Source: Shewanella hanedai
GTDB lineage: Bacteria > Pseudomonadota > Gammaproteobacteria > Enterobacterales > Shewanellaceae
Direction of reading: 5' to 3'
DNA length: 64,000 nucleotides
NCBI RefSeq assembly: GCF_007197645.1
Contig: NZ_VKGK01000016.1
Location: 1 to 64,000, forward strand
Under the pieces are notes generated by a model that saw nothing but the letters and a program-made list of their open reading frames with translations, did no database searches and was not told the DNA's origin. Within the stretch, counting starts at the first letter, position 1. Each line of letters starts with the position of its first letter. Both the position numbers and the translations under genes were made by a program. Below are positions 8,799 to 17,238 of the stretch, in pieces.

Positions 8799-9280
8799 AA
8801 ACTAACCTCAGAACCCTGCTCTTTCTTGTTGTCAGAGGCATTGGCAACCTTCTGCTTAATACGGTGTAATCGTGACAGAATGGTTCCTCTAGGTTGCATC
8901 AGATCCACCGATATCTCCGATGCTGTATACCCATAAACTGCCCATAAGTAGAGTACTTCACGTTCGGCAGTATTGAGTAAGCCAAACACATGCTCAATCA
9001 AATTATGCTGTATTTCAAGCTCCTCGATACAGATGTCATCTAGCAAAATAGGCGATCCCTCATCGATGGAATCAAAGGCAAGGATCTGATGTCGGCGGCA
9101 ATCATCAACAAACTGATTACGGATAATTTTGCGGATATAGGCATGAGAGTGATCAGCGGTTTTATCAAGACGAAGCCATTTCTCCAGTGACGTTTGCAAC
9201 AGATCTTCGGCATTCCTGCGATCAGTAGTAAGACAGTAGCAATAACGAAACAACCCCTGTAACTGCTCACGGCTCAACAT
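8795..9280 (-). CDS. ECF-type RNA polymerase sigma factor
   Basis: A 161-residue sigma-70 family factor with region 2 (GLFRYCYCLTTDRRNAEDLLQ through AYIRKIIRNQFVDDCRR) and region 4 (LNTAEREVLYLWAVYGYTASEIS followed by RGTILSRLHRIKQKV). The linker is short and there is no region 3, as in ECF factors. It overlaps bufC by seven bases and the anti-sigma gene by four, so all five genes are probably one transcript. The expected role is autoregulated transcription of the bufferin operon, as for the SigF-driven bufferin operons of Caulobacter. Confidence 0.88.
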   Translation of the reverse strand: MLSREQLQGLFRYCYCLTTDRRNAEDLLQTSLEKWLRLDKTADHSHAYIRKIIRNQFVDDCRRHQILAFDSIDEGSPILLDDICIEELEIQHNLIEHVFGLLNTAEREVLYLWAVYGYTASEISVDLMQPRGTILSRLHRIKQKVANASDNKKEQGSEVSL

Positions 9281-10044
9281 ATCTCGGCACCTTCACAATG
9301 AAAACCGCACACCCACCCTTGGCTAATCGCCCAGTTAAGTGACGTCATGTCAGCGCTCGACTCACTTATCTGAGCTAAGGTTTTGGATAAGCTTATATCA
9401 CTCAAAATCTGGTACAAGGCCGAAGTGATACGTTGAACCTTAGGCTTAAATGGGTCTCGGTAGATGCAAAAGTGATAGGTTTCTGCGGGCTCACAGATAT
9501 CCACAACCTCACTATCATCTTGATGTTTTACCCATAATTCATAAAGAGGATATCTGGAGCTAAGCACGTTGATATCGGGGCGCAATAGCATCACGACTTC
9601 AGCTTGCTGCTCTTCAGTGAGCAACTCAAGCAGTGAAAAAGGAGCACAAACCTGTGCATCCTCAGCGTAATAACTTCTTTGGAGTCGCCACTCAAGCTGT
9701 GCCAGATCGGCAAGGTATTCCAATCCCTCAAACTCTGAATGGGTTCCGATAGTCTCGACCAACAAATGAGGAAATGACTCACCATATTGGTTCAAATCAC
9801 TCAAGGTTAAGGGATAGCATTGTTGATAATTCAAAGCTAACTGCTCAAAACAGCGCTCACCTAAAATGTTGTTACACATCGAAAAGGTCGTTCTCATGGC
9901 AGCGGTTAACGCTTGCTTACTGTTATTGCGGTAGACAGATAAACGACTCGCCTCCCTGGTATTCACCAGCGAAAGCAATGACTCCTCAGAACCATTCTCG
10001 CTAAGGGCGTTAACAAAAGCATCTTGCCATTCAGCTAAGCGCAT
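9274..10044 (-). CDS. BufC-type DUF2063 partner protein of the DUF692 enzyme
   Basis: A 256-residue protein. The N-terminal half matches DUF2063 (LAEWQDAFVNAL, RLSVYRNN, ALTAAMRTTF, GERCFEQLALNY), and a second domain follows (DLAQLEWRLQRSYYAED to the end). Members of this family accompany DUF692 oxidases and help present the precursor peptide; they are often mislabelled DNA-binding proteins. It overlaps bufB by 10 bases and the sigma gene by seven, indicating translational coupling. This is an assignment from family and context. Confidence 0.85.
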   Translation of the reverse strand: MRLAEWQDAFVNALSENGSEESLLSLVNTREASRLSVYRNNSKQALTAAMRTTFSMCNNILGERCFEQLALNYQQCYPLTLSDLNQYGESFPHLLVETIGTHSEFEGLEYLADLAQLEWRLQRSYYAEDAQVCAPFSLLELLTEEQQAEVVMLLRPDINVLSSRYPLYELWVKHQDDSEVVDICEPAETYHFCIYRDPFKPKVQRITSALYQILSDISLSKTLAQISESSADMTSLNWAISQGWVCGFHCEGAEIC

Positions 10045-10919
10045 GGTGCCCCTTTGAAATGGTGTTCTCGTGCAAGAGAGGAAGTAGAGACAGTCCCTTG
10101 GGTTGATAATAAAATCTCAGCGGCAATCGCTCTCTCTTGAAGTAAACGCTCCAGAGGAGGCAAATTGTTATCCCATTCAATCATGCTAGGAATGGGGCCA
10201 TTTTGGGCCACAAAACACTCAAAAGCCTGCCACACTTTTTCATCGACAGGATGGTTATGGGCATCGAGTAAAAAGTCCCCTTTATCATGAAAGCCCGCTA
10301 GGTGTATCTGCTTAACCCGCTCAACGGGGATAACATCCATAAACGCCTGCATACTCTGATCAAGGTTCTTAGCCGTCACATAGGCATTATTAATATCGAG
10401 CAAGAGGTAGCAGTCAGCTTCTTTAGCAACAGCAGCGATAAATTCCCCCTCGGTCATTTCATTAAATTGGCAACTTAGATAGGTAGACACGTTTTCCAGC
10501 AGAATTCTTTCCCCCATAAAGTCCTGAACTTGAATGATGCGCTGACTCAGATGACTCACCGCTTCTTCTGTATAAGGTAAAGGCAGCAGATCTGGTACGG
10601 TTAACTGAGCATTCCCCGAAAAGCTAGCGTGCTCTGAATACCAGAGGGCTCCGGTCTCCTGTTTCAATATTTTAATTTGTTGAAGGTAATCGAAATCCAA
10701 TAAGGGTTGGCCGCCTAATGAGAGCCCTACACTGTGGAGCACTAAGGGATATCGCTCACTCATCGCAAGCAGCATCTTCTTATTTAACCCTCCCTCGATC
10801 AACCAGTTATCCACTAAAACTTCGAACCAGGGAATATCCGTCTCACCCGCAGCTAAAATTTGCTGCACATGAGGGAGCCGCAGACCAATGCCTGCTCCCG
10901 CTAAACTCCCACCAGACAT
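10035..10919 (-). CDS. BufB-type multinuclear non-heme iron oxidase (DUF692)
   Basis: A 294-residue TIM-barrel MNIO enzyme. Family motifs with likely metal ligands are visible: LHSVGLSLGG, WYSEHASFSG, ILLENVSTYL, LLLDINNAYV, IHLAGFHD, DAHNHPVDEKVW and MIEWDNNLPPLERLL. Known members oxidise cysteine residues of precursor peptides; bufferin enzymes form thiooxazole heterocycles that bind copper. Its ATG overlaps the stop of the precursor gene (TAATG), giving tight coupling. Precursor, MNIO enzyme and DUF2063 partner in order make the assignment strong, although the modification itself is inferred. Confidence 0.9.
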   Translation of the reverse strand: MSGGSLAGAGIGLRLPHVQQILAAGETDIPWFEVLVDNWLIEGGLNKKMLLAMSERYPLVLHSVGLSLGGQPLLDFDYLQQIKILKQETGALWYSEHASFSGNAQLTVPDLLPLPYTEEAVSHLSQRIIQVQDFMGERILLENVSTYLSCQFNEMTEGEFIAAVAKEADCYLLLDINNAYVTAKNLDQSMQAFMDVIPVERVKQIHLAGFHDKGDFLLDAHNHPVDEKVWQAFECFVAQNGPIPSMIEWDNNLPPLERLLQERAIAAEILLSTQGTVSTSSLAREHHFKGAPCA

Positions 10920-11203
10920 TAAGACTTCGCCGGTTTAACAGCTTTGACTTTTCCACCAGTGATCTTGTCGCAGGTACCCGCTGGCACATACACCCACTCA
11001 TTAGGTGAGTTATTTTCCTTAGCTTGACCTGCGCACCCATGGCTAGCATCTAATGCACCACAGTCATTTGCACCAGCCTTGGCAATTCCGGCACATTTTT
11101 CCCACTGAGTAGGCTGTGCAGGCACCGCATTTGCTCCCACAGATAAACCCGCAGCCAAAATTCCCGCAACAGTTAAACCTAATGCTTTATTCGATGATTT
11201 CAT
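10919..11203 (-). CDS. Bufferin precursor peptide BufA1 (DUF2282)
   Basis: A 94-residue secreted precursor. A Sec signal peptide covers about residues 1-26 (ending VGANA). The mature part has four cysteines at 37, 48, 57 and 78 in the order [22 protein letters not shown] and [11 protein letters not shown], the DUF2282 pattern. In characterised bufferins the two middle cysteines become thiooxazoles that chelate copper, while the outer pair can form a disulfide. It is first in the operon, so the ECF-dependent promoter must lie in the 137 bases before it. A copper-protection function is inferred from the family. Confidence 0.88.
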   Translation of the reverse strand: MKSSNKALGLTVAGILAAGLSVGANAVPAQPTQWEKCAGIAKAGANDCGALDASHGCAGQAKENNSPNEWVYVPAGTCDKITGGKVKAVKPAKS

Positions 11204-11289
11204 TTCGTTTTATCCTTTATAGAAAGTGAAGTGTTCACCCCTATAACGAATGGCGCAGACGTTTGATTGCATTGATTGAAAAAAAGACG

Positions 11290-11325
11290 AAAAAAAACCA
11301 GCTGTAAAATGCAGCTGGTTTTTTA
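11290..11325 (-). terminator. Rho-independent terminator of gltS (downstream copy)
   Basis: AACCAGCTG/CAGCTGGTT stem with a 7-base loop, flanked by an A tract on the plus strand that reads as a long T tract on the minus strand, just after the gltS stop. Confidence 0.8.
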
Positions 11326-11340
11326 AATTAGGTCGGCAGA

Positions 11341-12564
11341 CTAACCAATAACGCTCAAATAGCCTTTCAAGATAATCGCGTTAACGATATCGATAAAGAA
11401 AGCCCCCACGATAGGCACAACCATGAAAGCTTGCGGAGAAGGTCCAGTTTTAGCGACCAGCGCCCCCATGTTCATTACTGCCGTTGGCGTTGCACCTAAA
11501 CCAAAACCACAATGGCCACCCGCCATCACTGCGGCGTCATAGTTACTGCCCATCATCCTAAAGGTAACAAAATAAGCGAATAGGGCTAATACCAAGGTTT
11601 GCACCAATAAAATGGCAAGTAGAGGTAAGGCAAGATCAAATATCTCCCACAGCTTTAAGTTCATCAAAGCCATAGCAAGAAAGAGTGACAAAGAAACCGT
11701 ACCTAATACATCAACACTTTCACTCTTAATTTTATAGCCATGGGACAGCTCAGTAATATTGGAGATCACTACACCAAGGAAAAGAGCATAAACGAACTCA
11801 GGCATTCTTAGCCAACTAATCTCTGAATAAGCCACTAGAGCAGCAATCCACTTAGCACCTGCGACACATAGCAGCAGGATAAACAGGACTTCAAGAATAC
11901 TCTTAGCCGTGACTCTGTCTTCCTCTAACTGATCATAAGTCACCAAATCAGGGTGATCTATATGGTGGTTACCACCGATACCATATGAAGAAACCAGGTT
12001 GTTTTTATTGATCAGTCTCTGGGCGACTGGACCACCAATGATGCCGCCCATCACCAGACCAAATGTCGCGGCAGCCATTGCAAACTCAAGCGTATTGACA
12101 CCGTAGTCTTCCAGGAAGGTTTGCGCCCACGCAGCACCCGTTCCGTGGCCACCAGAAAGGGTGATAGAACCCGCTATCAATCCCATGAAAGGCTCTAAAC
12201 CTAATGCGGTTGCCATACTCACGCCAACCGCATTTTGAACCAAAATAAACACTGAGGTGACTCCTAGAAATAGGAATACCTTAGACCCGCCTTTGAGCAG
12301 TAACTTATAACTAGCGGCAAGACCCACTGTACTGAAAAACATCAGCATTAAGGTATCTTGCATTGAAAGGGAGAACTTAAGAGATATCTGATTAAAATGC
12401 AGTATTGTGATGACTGCTGCAACGATAAGACCACCGACAATGGGCTCTGGAATATTATATTTTTTGAATAGCGAGACATGACGATTAATGGTGTGCCCGA
12501 TAAACAGCACTAAAATAGCCACCAAAAATGACTCAAGCTCGCCTATTGAATAAACTGTGCTCAT
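11341..12564 (-). CDS. gltS: Sodium/glutamate symporter GltS, copy 1
   Basis: A 407-residue inner-membrane Na+-coupled glutamate transporter with about ten hydrophobic segments. Family hallmarks include NIPEPIVGGL, the first glycine-rich loop SGGHGTGAAW, and the second AGGHCGFGLGATPTA. I start at ATG 12564, which has AGAGG five bases upstream and gives the same length as the second copy; the longer frame adds 13 unlike residues. The neighbouring copy shares most residues, with differences such as EISWLRMPEF versus DVSWLKMPEF, indicating tandem duplication with divergence. Each copy has its own terminator and upstream gap, so they are likely expressed separately. Confidence 0.93.
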   Translation of the reverse strand: MSTVYSIGELESFLVAILVLFIGHTINRHVSLFKKYNIPEPIVGGLIVAAVITILHFNQISLKFSLSMQDTLMLMFFSTVGLAASYKLLLKGGSKVFLFLGVTSVFILVQNAVGVSMATALGLEPFMGLIAGSITLSGGHGTGAAWAQTFLEDYGVNTLEFAMAAATFGLVMGGIIGGPVAQRLINKNNLVSSYGIGGNHHIDHPDLVTYDQLEEDRVTAKSILEVLFILLLCVAGAKWIAALVAYSEISWLRMPEFVYALFLGVVISNITELSHGYKIKSESVDVLGTVSLSLFLAMALMNLKLWEIFDLALPLLAILLVQTLVLALFAYFVTFRMMGSNYDAAVMAGGHCGFGLGATPTAVMNMGALVAKTGPSPQAFMVVPIVGAFFIDIVNAIILKGYLSVIG

Positions 12565-12839
12565 AAAACCTCTATTTAAAGACCCGCTGTTCACTAGTAT
12601 CAATTTTTTATAGAACCGATCACCGATACTAAAACTCTGCCTTTCAGACGATCATAAAACAGCTCAACGTTAATGAGCTAATGATGAATATCGAGACAGC
12701 CCTAGATTCTGCCACAAGAGTTCAATTTTCCGATGATTCTAAATGGATAAAAAATAATAAGGTTCAACAAACAAGATCAAGATCACATATCCATAAGGTC
12801 GACATATATTGAATCGAATAATTTGTTGATATAAAAGAT

Positions 12840-12872
12840 AAAAAAAACCAGCTACGCAACGTAACTGGTTTA
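12840..12872 (-). terminator. Terminator of gltS copy 2, inside the inter-gltS gap
   Basis: Stem AACCAGCTACG/CGTAACTGGTT with a T tract on the minus strand. The remaining part of this 333-base gap (12565-12897) is AT-rich, contains no credible ORF, and should carry the promoter of gltS copy 1. The terminator sequence resembles that of copy 1, fitting duplication of the gene with its terminator. Confidence 0.75.
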
Positions 12873-12897
12873 ATTTAACAACGAAATGAAGACAGAT

Positions 12898-14121
12898 TTA
12901 ACCAATAAAGCTCAAATAACCTTGAAGAATTATGGCGTTAACAATATCAATAAAGAAGGCGCCAACGATCGGCACTACCATAAAAGCTTGAGGTGAAGGT
13001 CCAGTTCTCGAGACCAGTGCCCCCATATTCATCACGGCAGTGGGTGTAGCTCCCATACCGAAGCCACAATGACCACCAGCGATAACCGCCGCATCATAGT
13101 TACTGCCCATCAACCTAAAGGTGATGAAATAAGCAAACAGCGCAAGGGTAATGGTTTGAACCAACAAAATAGCCAGTAGAGGCAGAGCAAGGTCAAATAT
13201 CTCCCACAACTTGAGATTCATCAAAGCCATGGCTAAAAACAAAGATAAAGAGACGGTACCTAATACATCTACACTCTCACTTTTAATCTTATAGCCATGG
13301 GAAAGCTCAGTAATATTGGTGATCACCACACCAATAAATAGCGCATATACAAACTCAGGCATTTTCAACCAACTAACATCCAGAGTCGCGATAAGCGCCG
13401 CTACCCACTTGGCACCTGAGACACACAGAAGCAGAATGAACATCACCTCTAGAATGCTTTTAGCTGTGACTCTGTCTTCTTCAAGTTGATCGTAAGTCAC
13501 AAGATCAGGGTGATCTTTATGGTGATTACCGCCCACACCGTATGAAGAAACCAAGTTATTCTTATTGATCAGTCTCTGAGCGACTGGGCCACCAATGATC
13601 CCTCCCATGACTAAACCAAATGTGGCCGCTGCCATCGCAAATTCTAAGGTGTTAATACCGTAATCTTCCTGGAAAGTATGTGCCCAAGCGACACCGGTTC
13701 CATGACCGCCAGAAAGAGTAATTGAACCAGCTATCAAGCCCATTAAAGGCTCTAAACCAAGCGCAGTCGCCATGCTGACACCCACCGCGTTCTGGATCAG
13801 AATAAACAGCGAGGCGATCCCGAGGAACAAAAAGACTTTCGAGCCCCCTTTAAGCAACAACTTATAGTTTGCAGCTAAACCTACCGTACTGAAAAACATC
13901 AACATTAATGTTTTCTGCATCGACAGAGTAAAATCAAGAGTGACATTATTGAAGTGTAGAATGGTAATAACCGCCGCGACGATAAGGCCGCCAACGATAG
14001 GCTCAGGAATATTATACTTTCTGAAAAAAGCGACATGACGATTGATTGAGTGCCCGATAAACAGCACTAAAATAGCCACTAAAAATGACTCAAGTTCGCC
14101 AATTGAATAAACTGTATTCAT
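12898..14121 (-). CDS. gltS: Sodium/glutamate symporter GltS, copy 2
   Basis: A 407-residue paralogue of the adjacent gltS, in the same orientation and upstream of it. It begins MNTVYSIGELESFL and carries SGGHGTGVAW and AGGHCGFGMGATPTA. An AGGAGTTTC-like ribosome-binding site precedes the ATG. Tandem gltS genes are unusual in most gammaproteobacteria and may divide labour by affinity or growth condition, but the sequence gives no direct hint about substrate. Substitutions between copies are concentrated in loop segments, as far as inspection allows. Confidence 0.93.
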   Translation of the reverse strand: MNTVYSIGELESFLVAILVLFIGHSINRHVAFFRKYNIPEPIVGGLIVAAVITILHFNNVTLDFTLSMQKTLMLMFFSTVGLAANYKLLLKGGSKVFLFLGIASLFILIQNAVGVSMATALGLEPLMGLIAGSITLSGGHGTGVAWAHTFQEDYGINTLEFAMAAATFGLVMGGIIGGPVAQRLINKNNLVSSYGVGGNHHKDHPDLVTYDQLEEDRVTAKSILEVMFILLLCVSGAKWVAALIATLDVSWLKMPEFVYALFIGVVITNITELSHGYKIKSESVDVLGTVSLSLFLAMALMNLKLWEIFDLALPLLAILLVQTITLALFAYFITFRLMGSNYDAAVIAGGHCGFGMGATPTAVMNMGALVSRTGPSPQAFMVVPIVGAFFIDIVNAIILQGYLSFIG

Positions 14122-14444
14122 GAAACTCCTATTTGCAGAACCGCAGTTTTAACGTCACCATCACTATCGAATCAAAAAATCACCCGATAAATAGACACTA
14201 AAACTCCGCTCTCCATTCGGTGGTACCGAGCGTCCAACAGAAATCCTGCTCAGTACATGAGATGAGACAGCCGCACAAAGTGCAATAACTACTCGTGTTT
14301 ACGATAATGCTCAAGCAGTAAATACTGCTCACTGCTTAATAGATTAAAATCATACAACTTAAGTAAGATGTCTAACCCCATAAAGGTTTAAGACAGGTAT
14401 CTTACCGCTATTATCGTCATTGGATGTATTGATGCGAGGAGGGG
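14122..14444. other. Leader region of gltS copy 2
   Basis: A 323-base gap between gltS copy 2 and the DUF2986 gene, both on the minus strand. It must carry the gltS promoter. It contains a GCTCA-rich stretch (GCTCAGTACATGAGATGAGACAGC region) and several short partial palindromes, but no clear riboswitch or operator. Confidence 0.4.
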
Positions 14445-14612
14445 TTAGCTCAGGCTCATATCTGAAATTGGGGCCATGTTGTTATCGGCCTCCATGATAA
14501 GAGCACGTTCAGCTTTAGAGATATATTTAGGTTTGTTACTCGAATGAAGTTTAGCGTTAGCTTTTTTAGCCTTGCCTTTCAATGTTTCGTTGATTTTCTT
14601 CTTTCTGTTCAT
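14445..14612 (-). CDS. DUF2986 family mini-protein, 55 residues
   Basis: A short, highly basic protein starting MNRKKKINETLKGKAKKANA and containing SNKPKYISKAERA, the hallmark of DUF2986, a family common in Shewanella and Vibrio. It is lysine-rich and probably cytoplasmic; the family function is unknown. GGGTTAGAG lies shortly upstream of the ATG as a possible ribosome-binding site. The gene stands alone between gltS and the Pmp3-like gene. Confidence 0.75.
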   Translation of the reverse strand: MNRKKKINETLKGKAKKANAKLHSSNKPKYISKAERALIMEADNNMAPISDMSLS

Positions 14613-14895
14613 CTCTAACCCACTCTATTTTGATATTTACTCAATCCATCAGGATAGAGTTAAAGGCCGCGTATTATAACGTATTTCAATCCCAGAATCG
14701 AAATTCAGAGCCTTTTTACCTTGGCCTTAAGTTGATTTAACACAATAAAATCAGAATTAAATATTAATGATTTAAAGCTAACCATTTAATAAACATCAGC
14801 AATGCCCTTTCAAGTACAAGGGAGAAACCAATATTATTAATCTAGATAAAAACCAATCTGACCAAAGTGGAAATCAGCGCTCAACAATAAAGATG

Positions 14896-14924
14896 AAAAA
14901 ACACAGCTAAATTGCTGTGTTTTT
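14896..14924 (-). terminator. Terminator of the Pmp3-like gene
   Basis: Stem AAAACACAGC/GCTGTGTTTT with a 6-base loop and T tracts on both sides, just after the Pmp3-like stop. The remaining bases between here and the DUF2986 gene (14613-14895) are AT-rich and hold no credible ORF. Confidence 0.75.
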
Positions 14925-14963
14925 AATCTACTTAAAGCCGCTTAAGCCCATTGAATCTGACAG

Positions 14964-15128
14964 CTATTTAGTCACAATCCAAAGCGCATGAAGCAAACCA
15001 GGGATAAAGAACAATAGACAGAGAATAATATTGATCAAAAGATCTTTGCCCACACCGGACTTCAAAAATACGGCCACGGGTGGCAGCAAGATGGCGATCA
15101 CGACGAGTAACAGCTTATTGGTGTCCAT
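14964..15128 (-). CDS. Pmp3/YqaE family small membrane protein, 54 residues
   Basis: A tiny two-helix inner-membrane protein. The first helix LLLVVIAILLPPVAVFLKSG carries the family PPVAVFL motif. GKDLLINIILCLLFFIPGLLHALWIV forms the second, with the PGxxHAxW signature. Members (UPF0057) are linked to membrane potential and salt or cold stress in yeast and plants; the bacterial role is unclear. A GAAGGAAATTGTAA ribosome-binding region precedes the ATG. It lies 22 bases after the pseudouridine synthase gene on the same strand and may be cotranscribed with it. Confidence 0.85.
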   Translation of the reverse strand: MDTNKLLLVVIAILLPPVAVFLKSGVGKDLLINIILCLLFFIPGLLHALWIVTK

Positions 15129-15150
15129 TTACAATTTCCTTCTCAATTAA

Positions 15151-15825
15151 TTAATTTTTGTTAGGCCAATCTAATCTCTCAGGCTCAGACCATATTTGCA
15201 ACTGCTTTATTGTATCTTCAGCAGTAAAAAAAACGCCATCAGTAGGAGGAATCGTATATTTGTAGGCATGATCGCGAAAAACAAAGTCTAAACTAAAAGC
15301 GTGCAGGTAACCCCTATCGGCCTCCTCTCCACCATATAATTGGTCACCCAGAATTGGCACTCCAATACTCGCCAACGCCACTCTTAACTGATGCGTCTTA
15401 CCACTGAGCGGTTTTAGCAGGTATAAACGCAATCCTTCAGCCACTGATTGAGAGAAAAATTGTGTCCTCGCGGGGTTTTCCATGGTTCGTAATAGCTTGT
15501 GCATACTGCGACGAGACTTAGCCATGTCACCCACAATCGAACCCTGTTTCTTTTTCGGCTTACCTTTAGCCAATGCGAGGTAGTATTTCTGCACTTTATG
15601 AGCGGTAAACAGTTGCGTGAATTCAGCAGCAGCCTGACTCGACTTTGCAAACAACAAAAGGCCAGATGTCAGCGTGTCGAGGCGGTGAACAGAGTAGAGT
15701 TTGATCGCTAAATCTTTCTCAACTGTCGCCATTACGCCAGCGGTGCCATCTTGGCTATGAAAATGAACATTATGGGACTTATCGATCACGATGAAATCAG
15801 TTTCATCGGCAATAATTTGATACAT
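15151..15825 (-). CDS. RluA-like pseudouridine synthase
   Basis: A 224-residue RluA-family enzyme isomerising uridine in RNA. It has the catalytic HRLDTLTSGLLL motif (Asp in HRLD), followed by KYYLALAKG and KTHQLRVALASIGVPILGDQLYGG. It lacks an N-terminal S4 domain, fitting the small stand-alone subfamily whose RNA target is unassigned. The frame opens at TTG 15858, but I prefer ATG 15825 (MYQIIADETDFIVIDK), which matches where relatives begin. Confidence 0.85.
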   Translation of the reverse strand: MYQIIADETDFIVIDKSHNVHFHSQDGTAGVMATVEKDLAIKLYSVHRLDTLTSGLLLFAKSSQAAAEFTQLFTAHKVQKYYLALAKGKPKKKQGSIVGDMAKSRRSMHKLLRTMENPARTQFFSQSVAEGLRLYLLKPLSGKTHQLRVALASIGVPILGDQLYGGEEADRGYLHAFSLDFVFRDHAYKYTIPPTDGVFFTAEDTIKQLQIWSEPERLDWPNKN

Positions 15826-15900
15826 CGCTATCTCACTGGCTGTTAGCCTCAGCTCCAAATGATAAGGAGCTGGCTAATGTTAAACTGAGGAATGAAAAAA

Positions 15901-17238
15901 CTAGAAAGTGATGCTGACAATTAACCCTGGCGTATTGTCCATCAAGTTAACCTTGGCATTGTGTCTCGCTAAAATCGCCTTCACCAACGACAAACCTAAG
16001 CCTGTTCCCTGATTGTGACGACTAGGGTCTAGCCGTACTAGACGCTCGAACACCCGCCCTTTCTCTTCATCGGGGATCCCTGGACCATTATCGCGGATCT
16101 GTATTTCATTGCCTTGCTGCACAATCTCAATCTTGGCGCCTTCGCCCGCATATTTAATCGCGTTATCGACCAGATTAAACAAAGCCTGAAACAACAGGTA
16201 TTTATCGCCTGTCATCTGCACATCATCGGACGTGGTTAAAGTCAGCGTCTGCTCATTGCTTTCGGCCATGGCTTCCGCCATCTCATAGAGATCTTCACAT
16301 AAGACTTTTAGACTAAAGTCTTGTAACTCTAATGTTTGCTGACCCTCTTCGATGCGCGTTAATGACAGCATGGCATCAAATGTCGCTAAGCAGTGATCTA
16401 ACTTTTCAATCAAAATCGCGCAGGCTTCCGGTAGATCCTGTGAGGTTTTATCCGGTAACTGCTCTAAGCCAATTCTTAGGTGAGACAGAGGAGTTCTCAA
16501 GTCGTGAGCAATATTGTCTGTCGCGCCTCTTACGGCCAGTAAGTTGTTCTCTAAAGTGTCGAGCACTCGATTAAACTTACCCGCCAACATGTCAAACTCA
16601 TCATGTCGCCAACTCACAGGGAGGCGCGTGGAGTATTCGCCCTTCTCAATCAATTGGCTAAGATGATTATATTGAACCAATCGACGTAAAATCGCTTTCG
16701 AAAAGAGATAACCTAGCGCCAGGGTTAAGATGATCGTTAACATTAACGCTGTAATGGCAGCATTCACAAAGCGGTCGATCAAAGTCGCAAGCTGATCGGT
16801 ACGCGTCGCAATCAACACTGGACCGTAGCGCGTCATCACTAAACCGCCGGTCAGAATATGTAGCTTATCGGGACCTGCAGTTAAAATGGGAAAATCACGG
16901 GTTTTAGGTAACATCGGCATGTCATCGGGGATCAAGCTTAGTGCCCCGATAAGATCCAATGAGCTGCGCCAAACAATCAGAGCGGTCTTAGGATCTGCAG
17001 CCTTTACCTGAGCAGCAAAACTGCTCTTGTCTAAGGTCAGCGCCATCTGTTGATAGCGCGCTGTTTCTGCTGCTAAATGTTGGTTGGTTTGCAACTCCTG
17101 TTCGTTCATTAACTGTCGGTACATGCCAAGTAGCAAGGTACCAATAATGAGCGTAACCAGAGCTGAAAATATGATAGTAATGCGCCAAGCACTACTCTGA
17201 TAGGGCTTAATTCCCTTGACGGAGACGATATCCAGCAC
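15901..17238 (-). CDS. Sensor histidine kinase
   Basis: A 445-residue membrane kinase partnered with the response regulator just upstream, whose coding region it overlaps by 32 bases. A membrane helix (about 20-39), a periplasmic domain of about 120 residues and a second helix (about 165-186) lead into HAMP. HisKA follows with the phosphorylated His in NIAHDLRTPLSHLRIGLEQL, then HATPase with NLVDNAIKYAG, IRDNGPGIP and GTGLGLSLVKAI. The start appears to be GTG at 17238 because no ATG precedes the first helix. PmrB/QseC-type kinases have the same layout. The ligand is unknown. Confidence 0.9.
   Translation of the reverse strand: MLDIVSVKGIKPYQSSAWRITIIFSALVTLIIGTLLLGMYRQLMNEQELQTNQHLAAETARYQQMALTLDKSSFAAQVKAADPKTALIVWRSSLDLIGALSLIPDDMPMLPKTRDFPILTAGPDKLHILTGGLVMTRYGPVLIATRTDQLATLIDRFVNAAITALMLTIILTLALGYLFSKAILRRLVQYNHLSQLIEKGEYSTRLPVSWRHDEFDMLAGKFNRVLDTLENNLLAVRGATDNIAHDLRTPLSHLRIGLEQLPDKTSQDLPEACAILIEKLDHCLATFDAMLSLTRIEEGQQTLELQDFSLKVLCEDLYEMAEAMAESNEQTLTLTTSDDVQMTGDKYLLFQALFNLVDNAIKYAGEGAKIEIVQQGNEIQIRDNGPGIPDEEKGRVFERLVRLDPSRHNQGTGLGLSLVKAILARHNAKVNLMDNTPGLIVSITF

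Noticed and set aside
9274..10044. DUF2063 protein as a DNA-binding transcription factor
   Set aside because: Family annotation as putative DNA-binding is historical; the context is that of a precursor-binding partner of a DUF692 enzyme.
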